Positions 22,352-34,447 of a DNA stretch of 64,000 nucleotides are shown here, piece after piece. Below the pieces are notes generated by a model, which was not told the DNA's origin, ran no database searches, and was given only the letters and a program-made list of their open reading frames with translations. This DNA comes from Nicotiana tabacum. Taxonomy: Eukaryota > Streptophyta > Magnoliopsida > Solanales > Solanaceae. The position numbers and the translations under genes were made by a program. Where the stretch lies: contig NC_134102.1 of the NCBI RefSeq assembly GCF_000715075.1, forward strand, positions 42,727,348-42,791,347, in the 5' to 3' direction. Within the stretch, counting starts at the first letter, position 1. Every line of letters starts with the position of its first letter.

Positions 22352-24815
22352 CATTTTAATTGATAATTGATGTTAAAAAATTTATTTTATCTACTGTTCC
22401 TTATTCTATTGATCCTGCTATATTGCATGCCTATTTAAGATTATGCATTTTATTTATTGGACTACTAGTAAATGTCAATGTCGGCCCTTTGTCACTACTT
22501 CTCCGGGGTTAGGCAAGATACTTACTGCGTACGCATTGATTTACGTACTCATGCTACACTTCTGCACTAAATATGCAGTATCTGAAAGGTTCATTCGATG
22601 GTCATCCTGGCACGTAGGAGCAACTACTAAGGAGACTTTATGTCACGACCTAAAATCACATGTACCGTGATGGCGCCTATCGTGATACTAGGCAAGCCGA
22701 CAACTCACGAAATACATGCATCTTTAATTCAAAACATACTGAAATTGGTTTAAGTAAATTAAATCCCATAATAACTGGATGAAAAAATCACAACTCAATA
22801 TAGAATTTCTCAAAATCCGGGTGTCACTAAGTACATGAGCATCTATACAATAACATGGGCTGACAACTGAAACACGGTCTAGGAAGGTAGAACAATATAA
22901 ATAAAACTAAGAGATAAAGGAGGAGAGTCAAGGTCTGCGGACGCCAAGGCAGCTACCTCGATAGTCTACGAACTGAATAAGCTCTAACAGTAGCAACCTT
23001 CATGCCCGGAAGTACCTGGATCTGCACATGAAGTGCAGAGTGTAGTATGAGTACAACCAACTTAATAAGTAACAAGACTGACCTTTGGACTGAATGCAAT
23101 GACGAGCTCAAGCATTACAGTCCAAACACATAGTTTAACAGTACGAAAATGACAGGAAATATGACAATAATATCTCAGAGAAACTCATAATCTGTTGGTA
23201 CACAGTACATGAATGTAGACATGCTTCGAGGTTTAACAGTTAAGCTCAGTGCAAATAAAATATGCTAAGTATGACTGATATGAGGAATATTACATCTCTA
23301 TATCTAGATGCCAATGTGCATATCACCTGTGGTGCAACACAATGAAAACATCACGTACTCACACTCTCAAAGTACTCAATCTGAATGTCTCAATTCTCGC
23401 TCATCACACTCAGTCACTCAGCACTGTACGGTACCTGCGCTTACTACTGGTATGTCAGACTCCGGAGGGGCGGATCCTGCCCAAGCGCTAATAATAAGCC
23501 AATCTGGTCTGCTACGACGTGCTACTCGATCCCATAATGATAAAGCCTAAAAGACTTGCTGCGGTGTGCAATCCGATCCACATATAAGCCATGAGGCCTG
23601 CTGCAACGTCCAGCTCGATCCACAAATCTCACCCACAACACGGCTTTTAGGCCCCAACTCAGTCATCAATCTCTCCAGTCTCTCGGGCTCATAATTATCA
23701 TGCCAATTAGCCCAAATAATGATATATAACACAATATTAAATAGTAATAGAGACTAAGATACAATATGTAAATGATGGATGTGACTGAGTACCAAATTCC
23801 CATCTAAGCATATAATTAAATGACGGAAATGACCACAGTAAGTCGCAATAGGATAAGTATATACCCTGACATGATTTCTAACATCAATTTGCAGCTCAAT
23901 TACTCTAACGCATAGAGATCACATGAATAGCTACAAGGTTTGATAACTACACAGTACCGCGGAATCGACCAGATCATAATTACTACTGTGCACGCCCACA
24001 CGCCCGTCACCTAGCATGTGCGTCACCTCAAGACCAACCACATAACACGAAATTCAGGGATTCATACCATCAGAACCAAGTTTAGAAGTGTTACTTACCT
24101 CAAACTATGTAAATCTCTACTCCAATAAGCCCTTGCCTCACGAATCGGCTTACGAACGCCTTGAATCTAGCCACAAACAACTCGATACAATCAACACAAG
24201 CTATAGGAATCATCAATCAAAGGCCAAAAATGAAGATAGTTTCATGAAATATAACCAAAACGGAGTAGAGAAAACTTACCTCAGTCCTTGTGGTGAAACA
24301 ATCGGCTCAAAATCGCCTCAATCCGAGCTCCACAGCTCAAAATATGCTAAAATGAACAAAACCCTAGATTTATAGCTTCTGCCTAGGCATCTTCGCATCT
24401 GCGAAACAATAGTCTCTTCTACGGTGACACTTGTGAGACCAAAACCTCGCTTTTGCGGAAAAGGCAAGGCAACTGACCACTCACACCTGCGGTAAACTCT
24501 CCCGCTTCTGCTACATCGCAATTGCAATGCAAAACGCGCATCTGTGCGCAAGTCTCAGTCCTGCGCCTCAGCCATCGCTTTTGCGATAACGCAGATGTGA
24601 CCCAAAACCTCGCATCCCTTTTATGCTCCTGCGACCACTAGTCCGCATCTGTGCCCATAATTTCGCAGATGCGGAAATAGCAGCACCTGCCCCTCTTCAG
24701 CATGCAACATGAGGGAACAATGAACCGAATCATGTCCGAAACTCACTCGAGCCCCTCGGCATCCCGTTCGAACATACCAACTGACGAGCAAGGAAAGATA
24801 TCGATGGCCTTGGGG
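22352..24815. repeat. Array unit 3 (tail type A)
   Basis: It has the CAGTCCTTGTGGTG tail of unit 1. In its middle it shares with unit 6 the variants GGGGCGGATC and ATATTAAATAGTAATAGAGAC. Confidence 0.85.
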
Positions 24816-27268
24816 CATTTTAATTGATAATTGATGTTAACAAATTTATTTTATCTACTGTTCCTTATTCTATTGATCCTGCTATATTTCATACCCATTT
24901 ATGATTTCTGTATTTTATTTATTGGACAACTAGTAAGTGTCAATGTCGGCCCCTTGTCACTACTTCTCTGGGGTTAGGCAAGATACTTACTGGGTACGCG
25001 TTGATTTACGTACTCATGCTACACTTCTGCACTAAATGTGCATGATCTGAAAGGTTCATTCGATAGTCATCCTGGCGCGTAGGAGAAACTACTAAGGAGA
25101 CTTTATGTCACGACCCAAAATCACATGTGCCGTGATGACGACTATCGCGATACTAGGCAAGCCGACAATTCACGAAATACATTCATCTTTAATTCGAAAC
25201 ATACTGAAATAGGTTTAAGTAAATAAAATCTCATAATAACTGGATGAAAAAACCGCAACGCAATACAGAATTTCTCAAAATCTTGGTGTCACTGAGTACA
25301 TGAGCATCTATACAATAACATGGTCTGACAACTGCAACACTGTCTTGGAAGGTAGAACAATATAAATAAAACTAAGAGATAAATGAGGAGAGTCAAGGTT
25401 TGCGGACGCCAAGGCAACTACCTTGATAGTCTACGAACTGAATAAGCTCCAACACTAACAACCTCCGTGCCCGGAAGTACCTGGATCTGCACATGAAGTG
25501 CAGAGTGTAGTATGAGTACAACCAACTCAATAAGTAACAAGACTGACATTTGGACTGAAAGCAATGACAAGCTAAAGCATTACAGTCCAAAATACAGAGT
25601 TTAACAGCACGGAAATGAGAGGAAATATGACAATAATATCTCAGAGAAACTCATAATCTGTTGGTACGCAGTACATGAATGTAGACATGCTTCCAGGTTT
25701 AACGGGTAAGCTCAGTGCAAATAAAATATGCCAAGTACGACTGATATGAGGAATATTACATCTCTATATCTACTTGCCAACGTGCATATCACATGTGATG
25801 CAACACAATGAAAACCTCACGTACTCACACTCTCAGAGTACTCAATTTGACTGTCTCAATTCTCGCTCATCACAATCAGTCACTCAGCACTGTACGGTAC
25901 TTGCGCTCACTGCTGGTGTGTCAGACTACATAGGGGAGGATCCTGCCCAAGCGCTAATAATAAGCCAATTTATCCTGCTGCGACGTGCAACCCGATCCCA
26001 TAATGATAAAGACTAAAAGGCTTGCTACGGTGTGCAGCTTGATCCACATATAAGCCATAAGGCCTGCTGCGACGTCCATCCCGATCCACAAATCTCACTC
26101 ACAACACTGCTCTTAGGACCCAACTCAGTCATCAATCTCTCCAGTCTCCCGGGCTCACAATTATCATGCCAATTAGCCCAAACAATGATATATAACACAA
26201 CAATAAATAGTAATAGAGACTGAGATATAATATGTAAATGATGGATGTGATTGAGTACAAAATTTCCATCTAAGCAAATAATTCAACGACGGAAATGACC
26301 ACAAAGGGTCGCAACAGGATAAGTATATACCCTAACATGATTTCTAACATCAATTTGCAACTCAATTACTCTAACGCATAGAGATCACATGAATAGCTAC
26401 AAGGTTGGATGACTACATAGTACCGTGGAATCGACCGAATCACAATTACTACGGTGCACGCCCACACGCCCGTTACCTAGCATATGCGTCACCTCAAGAC
26501 CAACCACATAACTCGGAATTCAGGGATTCATACCATCGAAACCAAGTTTAGAAGTATTACTTATCTCAAATCGTGCAAATCTCTACTCCAATAAGCCCTT
26601 GCCTCACGAATCGACTTACGAACCCCTCGAATCTAGCCACAAAACTCGATACAATCAACACAAACTATAGGAATCGTTAATCAAAGGTCAAATATGAAGA
26701 TAGATTCATGGAATATAGCCAAAATCGAGTAGAGAAAACTTACCTCATTCCATGTGGTGAAACAATCACCTCAATCCGAGATCCATAGTTCAAAATATGA
26801 TAAAATGAACAAAACCCTAGATTTATAGCTTTTGCCTAGGCATCTTCGCAACTGCGAAACAATAGTCTCTTCTACGGCGTCGCCTCTTTGACTAAAACCT
26901 CGATTTTGCAGAAACAACTAGGCAACTGACCACTCGCACCTGCGAAAAATTCACCCGTTTCTGCTATATCGTAGTTGCAATGCAAAATGCGCATCTGCGT
27001 GTAAGTCTCGCTCCTGCGCCTCAGCCATCGCTTCTGCGATAACGCAGATGCAACCCAAAACCTCGCATCCCTTTTACGCTCCTGTGACCACTAGTCCGCA
27101 TCTGTGCCCATAATTTCGCAAATGCGGAAACAACAACACATGCCCCTCTTCAGCATGCAACATGAGGAAAAATTGAACCGAATCATGTCCGAAACTCACT
27201 CGATCCCCTCGGCATCCCGTTCGAACGTACCAACTAACGAGCAAAGAAAGATATCAATGGCCTTGGGG
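24816..27268. repeat. Array unit 4 (tail type B)
   Basis: It has the CATTCCATGTGGTG tail. Its first part is almost identical to unit 6, with shared variants GACGACTATCGCG, GACAATTCACG and CAACTGCAACACTG. Confidence 0.85.
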
Positions 27269-29720
27269 TATTTTAATTGATAATTGATGTTAACAAATTT
27301 ATTTTATCTATTGTTCCTTATTCTATTGATCCTGCTATATTTCATGCCCATTTATGATTTCTGCATTTTATTTATTGGACTACTAGTAAGTGTCAATGTC
27401 GGCCCCTTGTCACAACTTCTCCGGGGTTAGGCAAGATACTTACTGGGTACGCGTTGATTTACGTACTCCTGATACACTTCTTCACTAAATGTGCATGATC
27501 TGAAAGGTTCATTCGATGGTCATCCTGGCGCGTAGGAGCAACTACTAAGGAGACTTTATGTCATGACCCAAAATCACATGTGCCGTGATGACGCCTATCA
27601 CGATACTAGGCAAGCCGACAACTCACGAAATACATTCATCTTTAATTCGAAACATACTGAAATAGGTTTAAGTAAATAAAATCTCAAAATAACTGGATGA
27701 AAAAACCGTAATGCAATACAGAATTTCTCAAAATCGTGGTGTCACTGAGTACATGAGCATCTATACAATAACATGGTCTGACAACTGAAACACTGTCTAG
27801 GAAGGTAGAACAATATAAATAAAACTAAGAGATAAAGGAGGAGAGTCAAGGTTTGCGGACGCCAAGGCAGCTACCTTGATAGTCTACGAACTGAATAAGC
27901 TCCAACACTAGCAACCTCCGTGCCCGGAAGTATCTCGATCTGCACATGAAGTGTAGAATGTAGTATGAGTACAACCAACTTCATAAGTAACAAGAGTGAC
28001 CTTTGGACTGAAAGCAATGACGAGCTCAAGCATTACAGACCAAATACAGAGTTCAAAAGTATAGAAATGACAGGAAATAGGACAATAATATCTTAGAGAA
28101 ACTCATAATCTGTTGGTACGCATTACATAAATGTAGACATGCTTCTAGGTTTAACAGGTAAGCTCAGTGCAAATAAAATATGCCAAGTATGACTGATATG
28201 AGGAATATTACATCTCTATATCTACATGCCAACGTGCATATCACATGCGATGCAACACAATGAAAACCTCACGTACTCACACTCTCAGAGTACTCAATTT
28301 GACTGTCTCAATTCTCGCTCATCACAATCAGTCACTCAGCACTGTACGGTACTTGCGCTCACTGCTGGTATGTCAGACTACGGAGGGGAGGATCCTGCCC
28401 AAGCGCTAATAATAAGCCAATCTAGCCTGCTGCGACGTGCAACCCGATCCCATTATGATAAAGCCTATAAGACCTGCTGCGGTGTGCAGCCCGATCCATA
28501 TAAAAGCCATAAGGCCTGCTGCGGCGTCCAGCCCGATCCACAAATCTCACTCACAACACGGCTCTCAGGCCCCGACTCAGTCATCAATCTCTCCATCCTT
28601 CCAAGCTCACAATTATTATGCCAATTAGCCCAAACAATGATATATAACACAACAATAAATAGTAATAGATACTGAGATACATTATGTAAATGATGGATGT
28701 GATTGAGTACAAAATTGCCATCTAAGCAGATAATTCAACGACGGAAATGACCACAATGGGTCGCAACAGGATAAGTATATACCCTAACATGATTTCTAAC
28801 ATCAATTTGCAACTCAATTACTCTAACGCATAGAGATCACATGAATAGCTACAAGGTTTAATGACTACATAGTACCGCGGAATCGACTGAATCACAATTA
28901 CTACGGTGCACGCCCACACGCCCGTTACCTAGCATGTGCGTCACCTCAAGATCAACCACATAACACGGAATTCAGGGATTCATACCATTGGAACCAAGTT
29001 TAGAAGTGTTACTTACCTCAAACCGTGTAAATATCTACTCCAATAAGCCCTTGCCTCTCAAATTGGCTTACGAACCCCTCGAATCTAGCCACAAATCTCG
29101 ATACAATCAACACAAACTATAGGAATCGCCAATCAAAGGATAAATATGAAGATAGATTCATGAAATATAACCAAAACCGAGTAGAAAAAACTTACCTCAT
29201 TCCATGTTGTGAAACAATCGCCTCAATCCGAGATCCACAGTTCAAAATTTGATAAAATGAACAAAACCCTAGATTTATAGCTTTTACCTAGGCATCTACG
29301 CAACTGCGATACAATAGTCTCTTCTACGGCATCGCTTCTGTGACCAAAACCTCGATTTTGCAGAAACAACTAGGCAATTGACCACTCGCACCTGCGAAAA
29401 ACTCACCCGTTTATGCTACATCGTAGTTGCAATGCAAAACGCGCATCTGCGTGCAAGTCTCACTCCTACGCCTCACCCATCGCTTCTACGATAACGCAGA
29501 TGCAACCTAAAACCTCGCATCCATTTTACGCTCCTGTGACCACTAGTCCGCATCTGTGCCCATAATTTTGCAAATGTGCAAACAACAACACATGCCCCTC
29601 TTCAGCATGCAACATGAGGAAAAATTGATCCGAATCATGTCCGAAACTCACTCGATCCCCTCGGCATCCCGTTCGAACGTACCAACTGACGAGCAAAGAA
29701 ATATATCAATGGCCTTGGGG
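27269..29720. repeat. Array unit 5 (tail type B)
   Basis: It has a type B tail (CATTCCATGTTGTG). In the middle it shares the variant ACTGAGATACATTATG with unit 1, so it is a mosaic. Confidence 0.85.
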
Positions 29721-31576
29721 CATTTTAATTGATAATTTATGTTAACAAATTTATTTTATCTACTGTTCCTTATTCTATTGATCCTGCTATATTTCATGCC
29801 CATTTATGATTTCTGCATTTTATTTATTGGACTACTAGTAAGTGTCAATGTCGACCCTTTGTCACTACTTCTCCGGGGTTAGGCAAGATACTTACTGAGT
29901 ACGCGTTGATTTACGTACTCATGCTATACTTCTCTACTAAATGTGCATGATCTGAAAGGTTCATTCGATGGTCATCCTGGCGTGTAGGAGCAACTACTAA
30001 GGAGACTTTATGTCACGACCCAAAATCACATGTGCCGTGATGACGACTATCGCGATACTAGGCAAGCCGACAATTCACGAAATACATTCATCTTTAATTC
30101 GAAACATACTGAAATAGGTTTAAGTAAATAAAATCTCATAATAACTGGATGAAAAAACCGCAACGCAATACAGAATTTCTCAAAATCTTGGTGTCACTGA
30201 GTACATGAGCATCTATACAATAACATGGTCTGACAACTGCAACACTGTCTAGGAAGGTAGAACAATATAGATAAAACTAAGAGATAAATGAGGAGAGTCA
30301 AGGTTTGCGGACGCCAAGGCAACTACCTTGATAGTCTACGAACTGAATAAGCTCCAACACTAACAACCTCCGTGCCCGGAAGTACCTGGATCTGCACATG
30401 AAGTGCAGAGTGTAGTATGAGTACAACCAACTCAATAAGTAACAAGACTGACCTTTGGACCGAAAGCAATGACGAGCTTAAGCATTACAGTCCAAATACA
30501 TAGTTTAACAGTACGGAAATGACAGGAAATATGACAATAATATCTTAGAGAAAGTCATAATTTGTTGGTACACAGTACATGAATGTAGACATGCTTCGAG
30601 GTTTAACAGTTAAGCTCAGTGCAAATAAAATATGCCAAGTATGACAGATATGAGGAATATTACATCTCTATATCTACATGCCAATGTGCATATCACCCGT
30701 GATGCAACACAATGAAAACCTAACATACTCACACTCTCAGAGTACTCAATCTGAATGTATCAATTCTCTCTCATCACACTCAGTCACTCAGCACTGTACG
30801 GTACCTGCGCTCACTACTGGTATGTCATACTCCGGAAGGGCGGATCCCGCCCAAGCGCTAATAATAAGCCAATCTGGCCTACTGCGACGTGCTACCCGAT
30901 CCCATAATGATAAAGCCTAAAAGGTTTGCTGCAGTGTGCAACCCGATCCACATATAAGCCATGAGGCCTGCTGCGACGTCCAACCCGATCGACAAATCTC
31001 ACTCACAACACGGCTCTCAGGCCCCAACTCAGTCATCAATCTCTCCAGTCTCTCGGGCTCACAATTATCATGCCAATTAGCCCAAACAATGATATATAAC
31101 ACAATATTAAATAGTAATAGAGACTAAGATACAATATGTAAATGATGGATGTGATTGAGTAGAAAATTGCCATCTAAGAAGATAATTCAATGACGGAAAT
31201 GACCACAGTAGGTCGCAACAGGATAAGCATATACCCTAACATGATTTCTAACATCAATTTGCAGCTCAATTACTCTAACGCATACAGATCACATGAATAG
31301 CTACAAGGTTTGATGACTACACAGTACCGCAGAATCGATTGGATCACAATTACTATAGTGCACGCCCACACGCCCGTTACCTAGTATGTGCGTCACCTCA
31401 AGACCAACCACATACCACGGAATTGAGGGATTTATACCCTCGTATCCAAGTTTAGAAGTATTACTTACCTCAAACCGTGCAAATCTCTACTCCAATAAGC
31501 CCTCACCTCACGAATCGGCTTCCGAACGCCTCGAATCTAGCCACAAACAACTCGATACAATCAATACAAACTATAG
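29721..31576. repeat. Array unit 6, partial, merging into the left LTR of chromovirus B
   Basis: It has the same 288-bp plus-strand piece and CTTTA joint. The minus-strand LTR text then follows the array closely until about 31576. There it switches to text matching the right LTR at 62468 (ATTCCATATGAAAATGCTAA). Confidence 0.85.
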
Positions 31577-32986
31577 GAATTAATTCCATATGAAAATGCT
31601 AATTTCTTAATCAAAAGTCAAAAAGTCAGCTCAAAAAGTCAATTCTGGGCCCACGTCTTGGAATCCAACAAAAAGTATAAATTACGAATACCCATTCAAC
31701 CACGAGTCTAACCATACCAAAATTACCAAATTTCAACTTCAAATCGTCACTCAAACCTCCAATATTTACTCTCCAATACATGGGTCAAAATCCCCAATTT
31801 GTTCACTTCAAAAACACCAAGTCTATGGGGGGCAATTCAATGGGTATTCAATATTAACGGATAAAAATAACAAAAAGTGGCTTACCTCTTTAAATCCCGT
31901 GAAATCCATCTCAAATATTTCCTCCAACCGAGCTTGCAAAGTCCAAAAATAAGAATCTCGAAAACCCTTCGAAATATAATCTACTTAGGCCTTTCGCTTC
32001 TGCGTTAAAAAATCCGTATCTGTAGAACCACTTTTACGGTGAAAAATATGCATCTGCGGAAGTCACTTATTTCCTCACAAATCCGCACATGCGATCCAAT
32101 ATTCGCATCTACGCCCAAACGTTCGCTTCTGCCAAGCCAACCTCTCCTACCCATCTTCGCATCTGCGAGCTCGCAGATGCGGAAAATCCCTCGCACCTGT
32201 GACCACTGGCCAGATCCTTCAAGCCCGCACCTGCGACCCCTGGCTCGCTTCTGCGAGCTCGCACCTGAGACCAATCCACTGCAGGTATGGTCACACCAGA
32301 AATGCCTAGGTTCAGCAACTTCCTAAGTTCAAATTTCAAACCGATAACAATACGACATCCATCCGAGGCCCCCGGGACCTCAACCAAATATACCAACAAG
32401 TCCTAAAAAATGATACGCACTTAGTTGAGGCCTCAAATTACATAAAAAAATATCAAAAACACGAATCGCACTCCAATTCAAGCCTAATGGACTTTTGAAT
32501 TTCTAACTTCTACATTAGATGCCGAAACCTATCAAATCAAATTTTGCACACAAGTCATAAATGACACAACAGACCTATTCCAACTTCCAAAACCAAAATC
32601 CGAGCCCGGTAACCACAAAGTCAACTCTCGGTCAAACTTCTCAACTCTCCAAACTTCTAATTTTCCAACTTTTGCCATTTCAAGACAAAATCACTTACGG
32701 ACCTTCAAATGACTATCCGGACACACTTCTAAGTCCAAAATACCCTATGGAGCTATCAGAACCATCAAAACTCCATTCTGGAGCCATTTACACTTAAGTG
32801 AACATCTAGTTAACTCTTTCAACTTAGGCTTCCAACCTTGGGACTAAGTGTCCCAATTCATTCTAAAATATCCCCAGAACCAAATCAATCACCCCGGCAA
32901 GTCACATAACAACAATTGAGCACAAAATAAGTAGTAAATTGGGGAATGGAGCTACAAAACTCAAAACGACCGGTCGGGTAGTTACA
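30011..32986 (-). repeat. 3' LTR of chromovirus B (left)
   Basis: It is 2,976 bp; on the plus strand it runs from TGTCACGACCC to GGTCGGGTAGTTACA. The first ~1.56 kb is nearly identical to array unit 4 and clearly less like its partner LTR, while the rest matches the partner. A CpG-rich CGCTTCTGCG/CGCATCTGCG cluster lies at about 32000-32275. Confidence 0.92.
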
Positions 32987-33000
32987 TCCTCTCCATCTTA
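32987..33000 (-). other. Polypurine tract of chromovirus B
   Basis: On the minus strand TAAGATGGAGAGGA directly precedes the LTR start TGTAACTACCC. This is the expected plus-strand primer, and it overlaps the end of the chromodomain coding sequence. Confidence 0.8.
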
Positions 33001-33206
33001 AATAAATATTCATCCTCGAACAGATCTAGAATCATACCTGGAGTCCTAAATAGGCGTGGATATCTGCTCCGCATCTCCCGCTCTATCTCCCAAGTAGCCT
33101 CGTCAACTGGCTGACCTCTCCACTGCACCTTCACTGAAGCTATGTTCTTTGACCTTAATTTTCGAACCTACCGATCCAAAATAGCCACCGGCTCCACATC
33201 ATAAGT
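33001..33206 (-). pseudogene. Chromodomain at the integrase C-terminus of chromovirus B
   Basis: Chromodomains in this lineage are thought to steer integration into heterochromatin. Minus-strand reading after an in-frame stop at 33207 gives VEPVAILDR, a second stop, then KNIASVKVQWRGQPVDEATWE and IEREMRSRYPRLF. This is the typical chromodomain pattern with the QWRG strand and the EATWE helix start. The coding end runs into the polypurine tract. Two stops make it non-functional. Confidence 0.82.
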
Positions 33207-34442
33207 TTAATCACCATCTAACTGAACTGTGCTGAAATCCAAAACATGAGATGGATCACCGACATACTTTCGGAGCATAGAAACATGAAATACTGGATGA
33301 ACACTCGATAGATTAGGCGGCAATGCAAGCTTATAAGCCACCTCTCCAATCCTCTCAAGAACCTCAAAAGGCCCAATATACCGAGGGATCAACTTGCTCT
33401 TCTTCCTGAACCTCATAACACCCTTCACGGGTGAAACTCTGAGTAATACTTTCTCTCCCACCATTTAAGCAACATCGCGAACCTTTCGATCGGCGTAACT
33501 CTTCTGTCTAGACTGCGCCGTGCGAAGCCGATCTTGATTCAACTTAACCTTGTCCAAAGCATCCTGAACCAAGTCAGTACCCAATAGCCTAGCCTCACCC
33601 GGCTTGAACCAACCCACTGGAGAGCGAGACCGTCTCCTATACAAAGCCTCATACAGAGCCATCTAAATGCTCGATTGGTAGCTGTTGTTGTAGGTAAACT
33701 CTACAAGCGGCATAAATTGATCCCAAGAACCCCCAAAATCTATGACACAAGTGCATAGCATATCCTCCAACTTGGACTGTCTGTCTGTATGAGGGTGGAA
33801 TGCCATACCCAACTCAAGCCGTGTGCCTAACTCTCGCTACACTACTCTCCAAAACTGCGATATAAACTGCATTCCCCGATCTGAAATTATGGACATCGGC
33901 ACACCGTGTTGGCGAACAATCTCCTGGATGTATATCTCTGCCAACCACTCTAAAGAATAAGTAGTCTCAACAGGAATGAAATGCGTGGACTTAGTCAACC
34001 GATCCACAATCACCCAAATAGAATCAAACTTCCCCGAAGTCCGTGGGAGCCCAACGACAAAATCCATGGTTATATGTTCCCATTTCCACTCTAGAATTTC
34101 AAGCCTCTGAAGCAATCCACCCGGTCTCTGATGCTCGTACTTCACCTGCTGACAATTTAGGCACCGAGCTACAAACCCCACTATATATTTCTTCATCCTC
34201 CTCCACCAATAGTGCTGCCTCAAGTTTTGATACATCTTTGCAGCTCCTGGATTAATAGAATACCGCAAACTATGGGACTCCTCAAGAATCAAATCACATA
34301 ACACATCTACATTGGGCACACAAATCTGACCCTGCATCCGCAACACACCATCATCCCCAATAGTAACCTCATTGGCACCACCGTGCTGAACCGTGTCCTT
34401 GAGGACAAGCAAATGGGGGTCATCATACTGACGCCCTCCAAT
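33207..34442 (-). pseudogene. Integrase of chromovirus B, catalytic Glu lost
   Basis: The minus-strand reading starts at the Ogre junction (34442). The zinc domain has HSLRYSINPG...CLNCQQVKYEH, in which Asn replaces the second His of the usual HPG. The core keeps Asp in HITMDFVVGLP and Asp in IISDRGMQF. The segment normally reading QSERTIQxLEDM is QSKLEDM, so the catalytic Glu is missing through what looks like an in-frame 15-base deletion near 33785. Stops occur at 33837, 33663 and 33465. The C-terminal GPFEVLERIGEVAYKLALPP and HPVFHVSMLRKY motifs are intact. The N-terminal remainder of pol lies at 57266 and beyond. Confidence 0.9.
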
Positions 34443-34447
34443 GCGAT

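Larger units (their letters stand above)
17545..31576. repeat. Tandem array of ~2.45-kb chimeric LTR units
   Basis: Five complete units and a partial sixth start with the same word (CATTTTAATTGATAATTG or one change) at 17545, 20008, 22352, 24816, 27269 and 29721. Unit lengths are 2463, 2344, 2464, 2453 and 2452. Each unit has about 288 bp from the end of the plus-strand LTR (up to CTTTA). About 2.17 kb of minus-strand LTR follows, beginning TGTCACGACCC. The unit joint is GGCCTTGGGG/CATTTTAATTG. The units are clearly homologous throughout, with scattered differences. The sixth runs into the full left LTR of chromovirus B and changes character near 31576. Confidence 0.92.
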
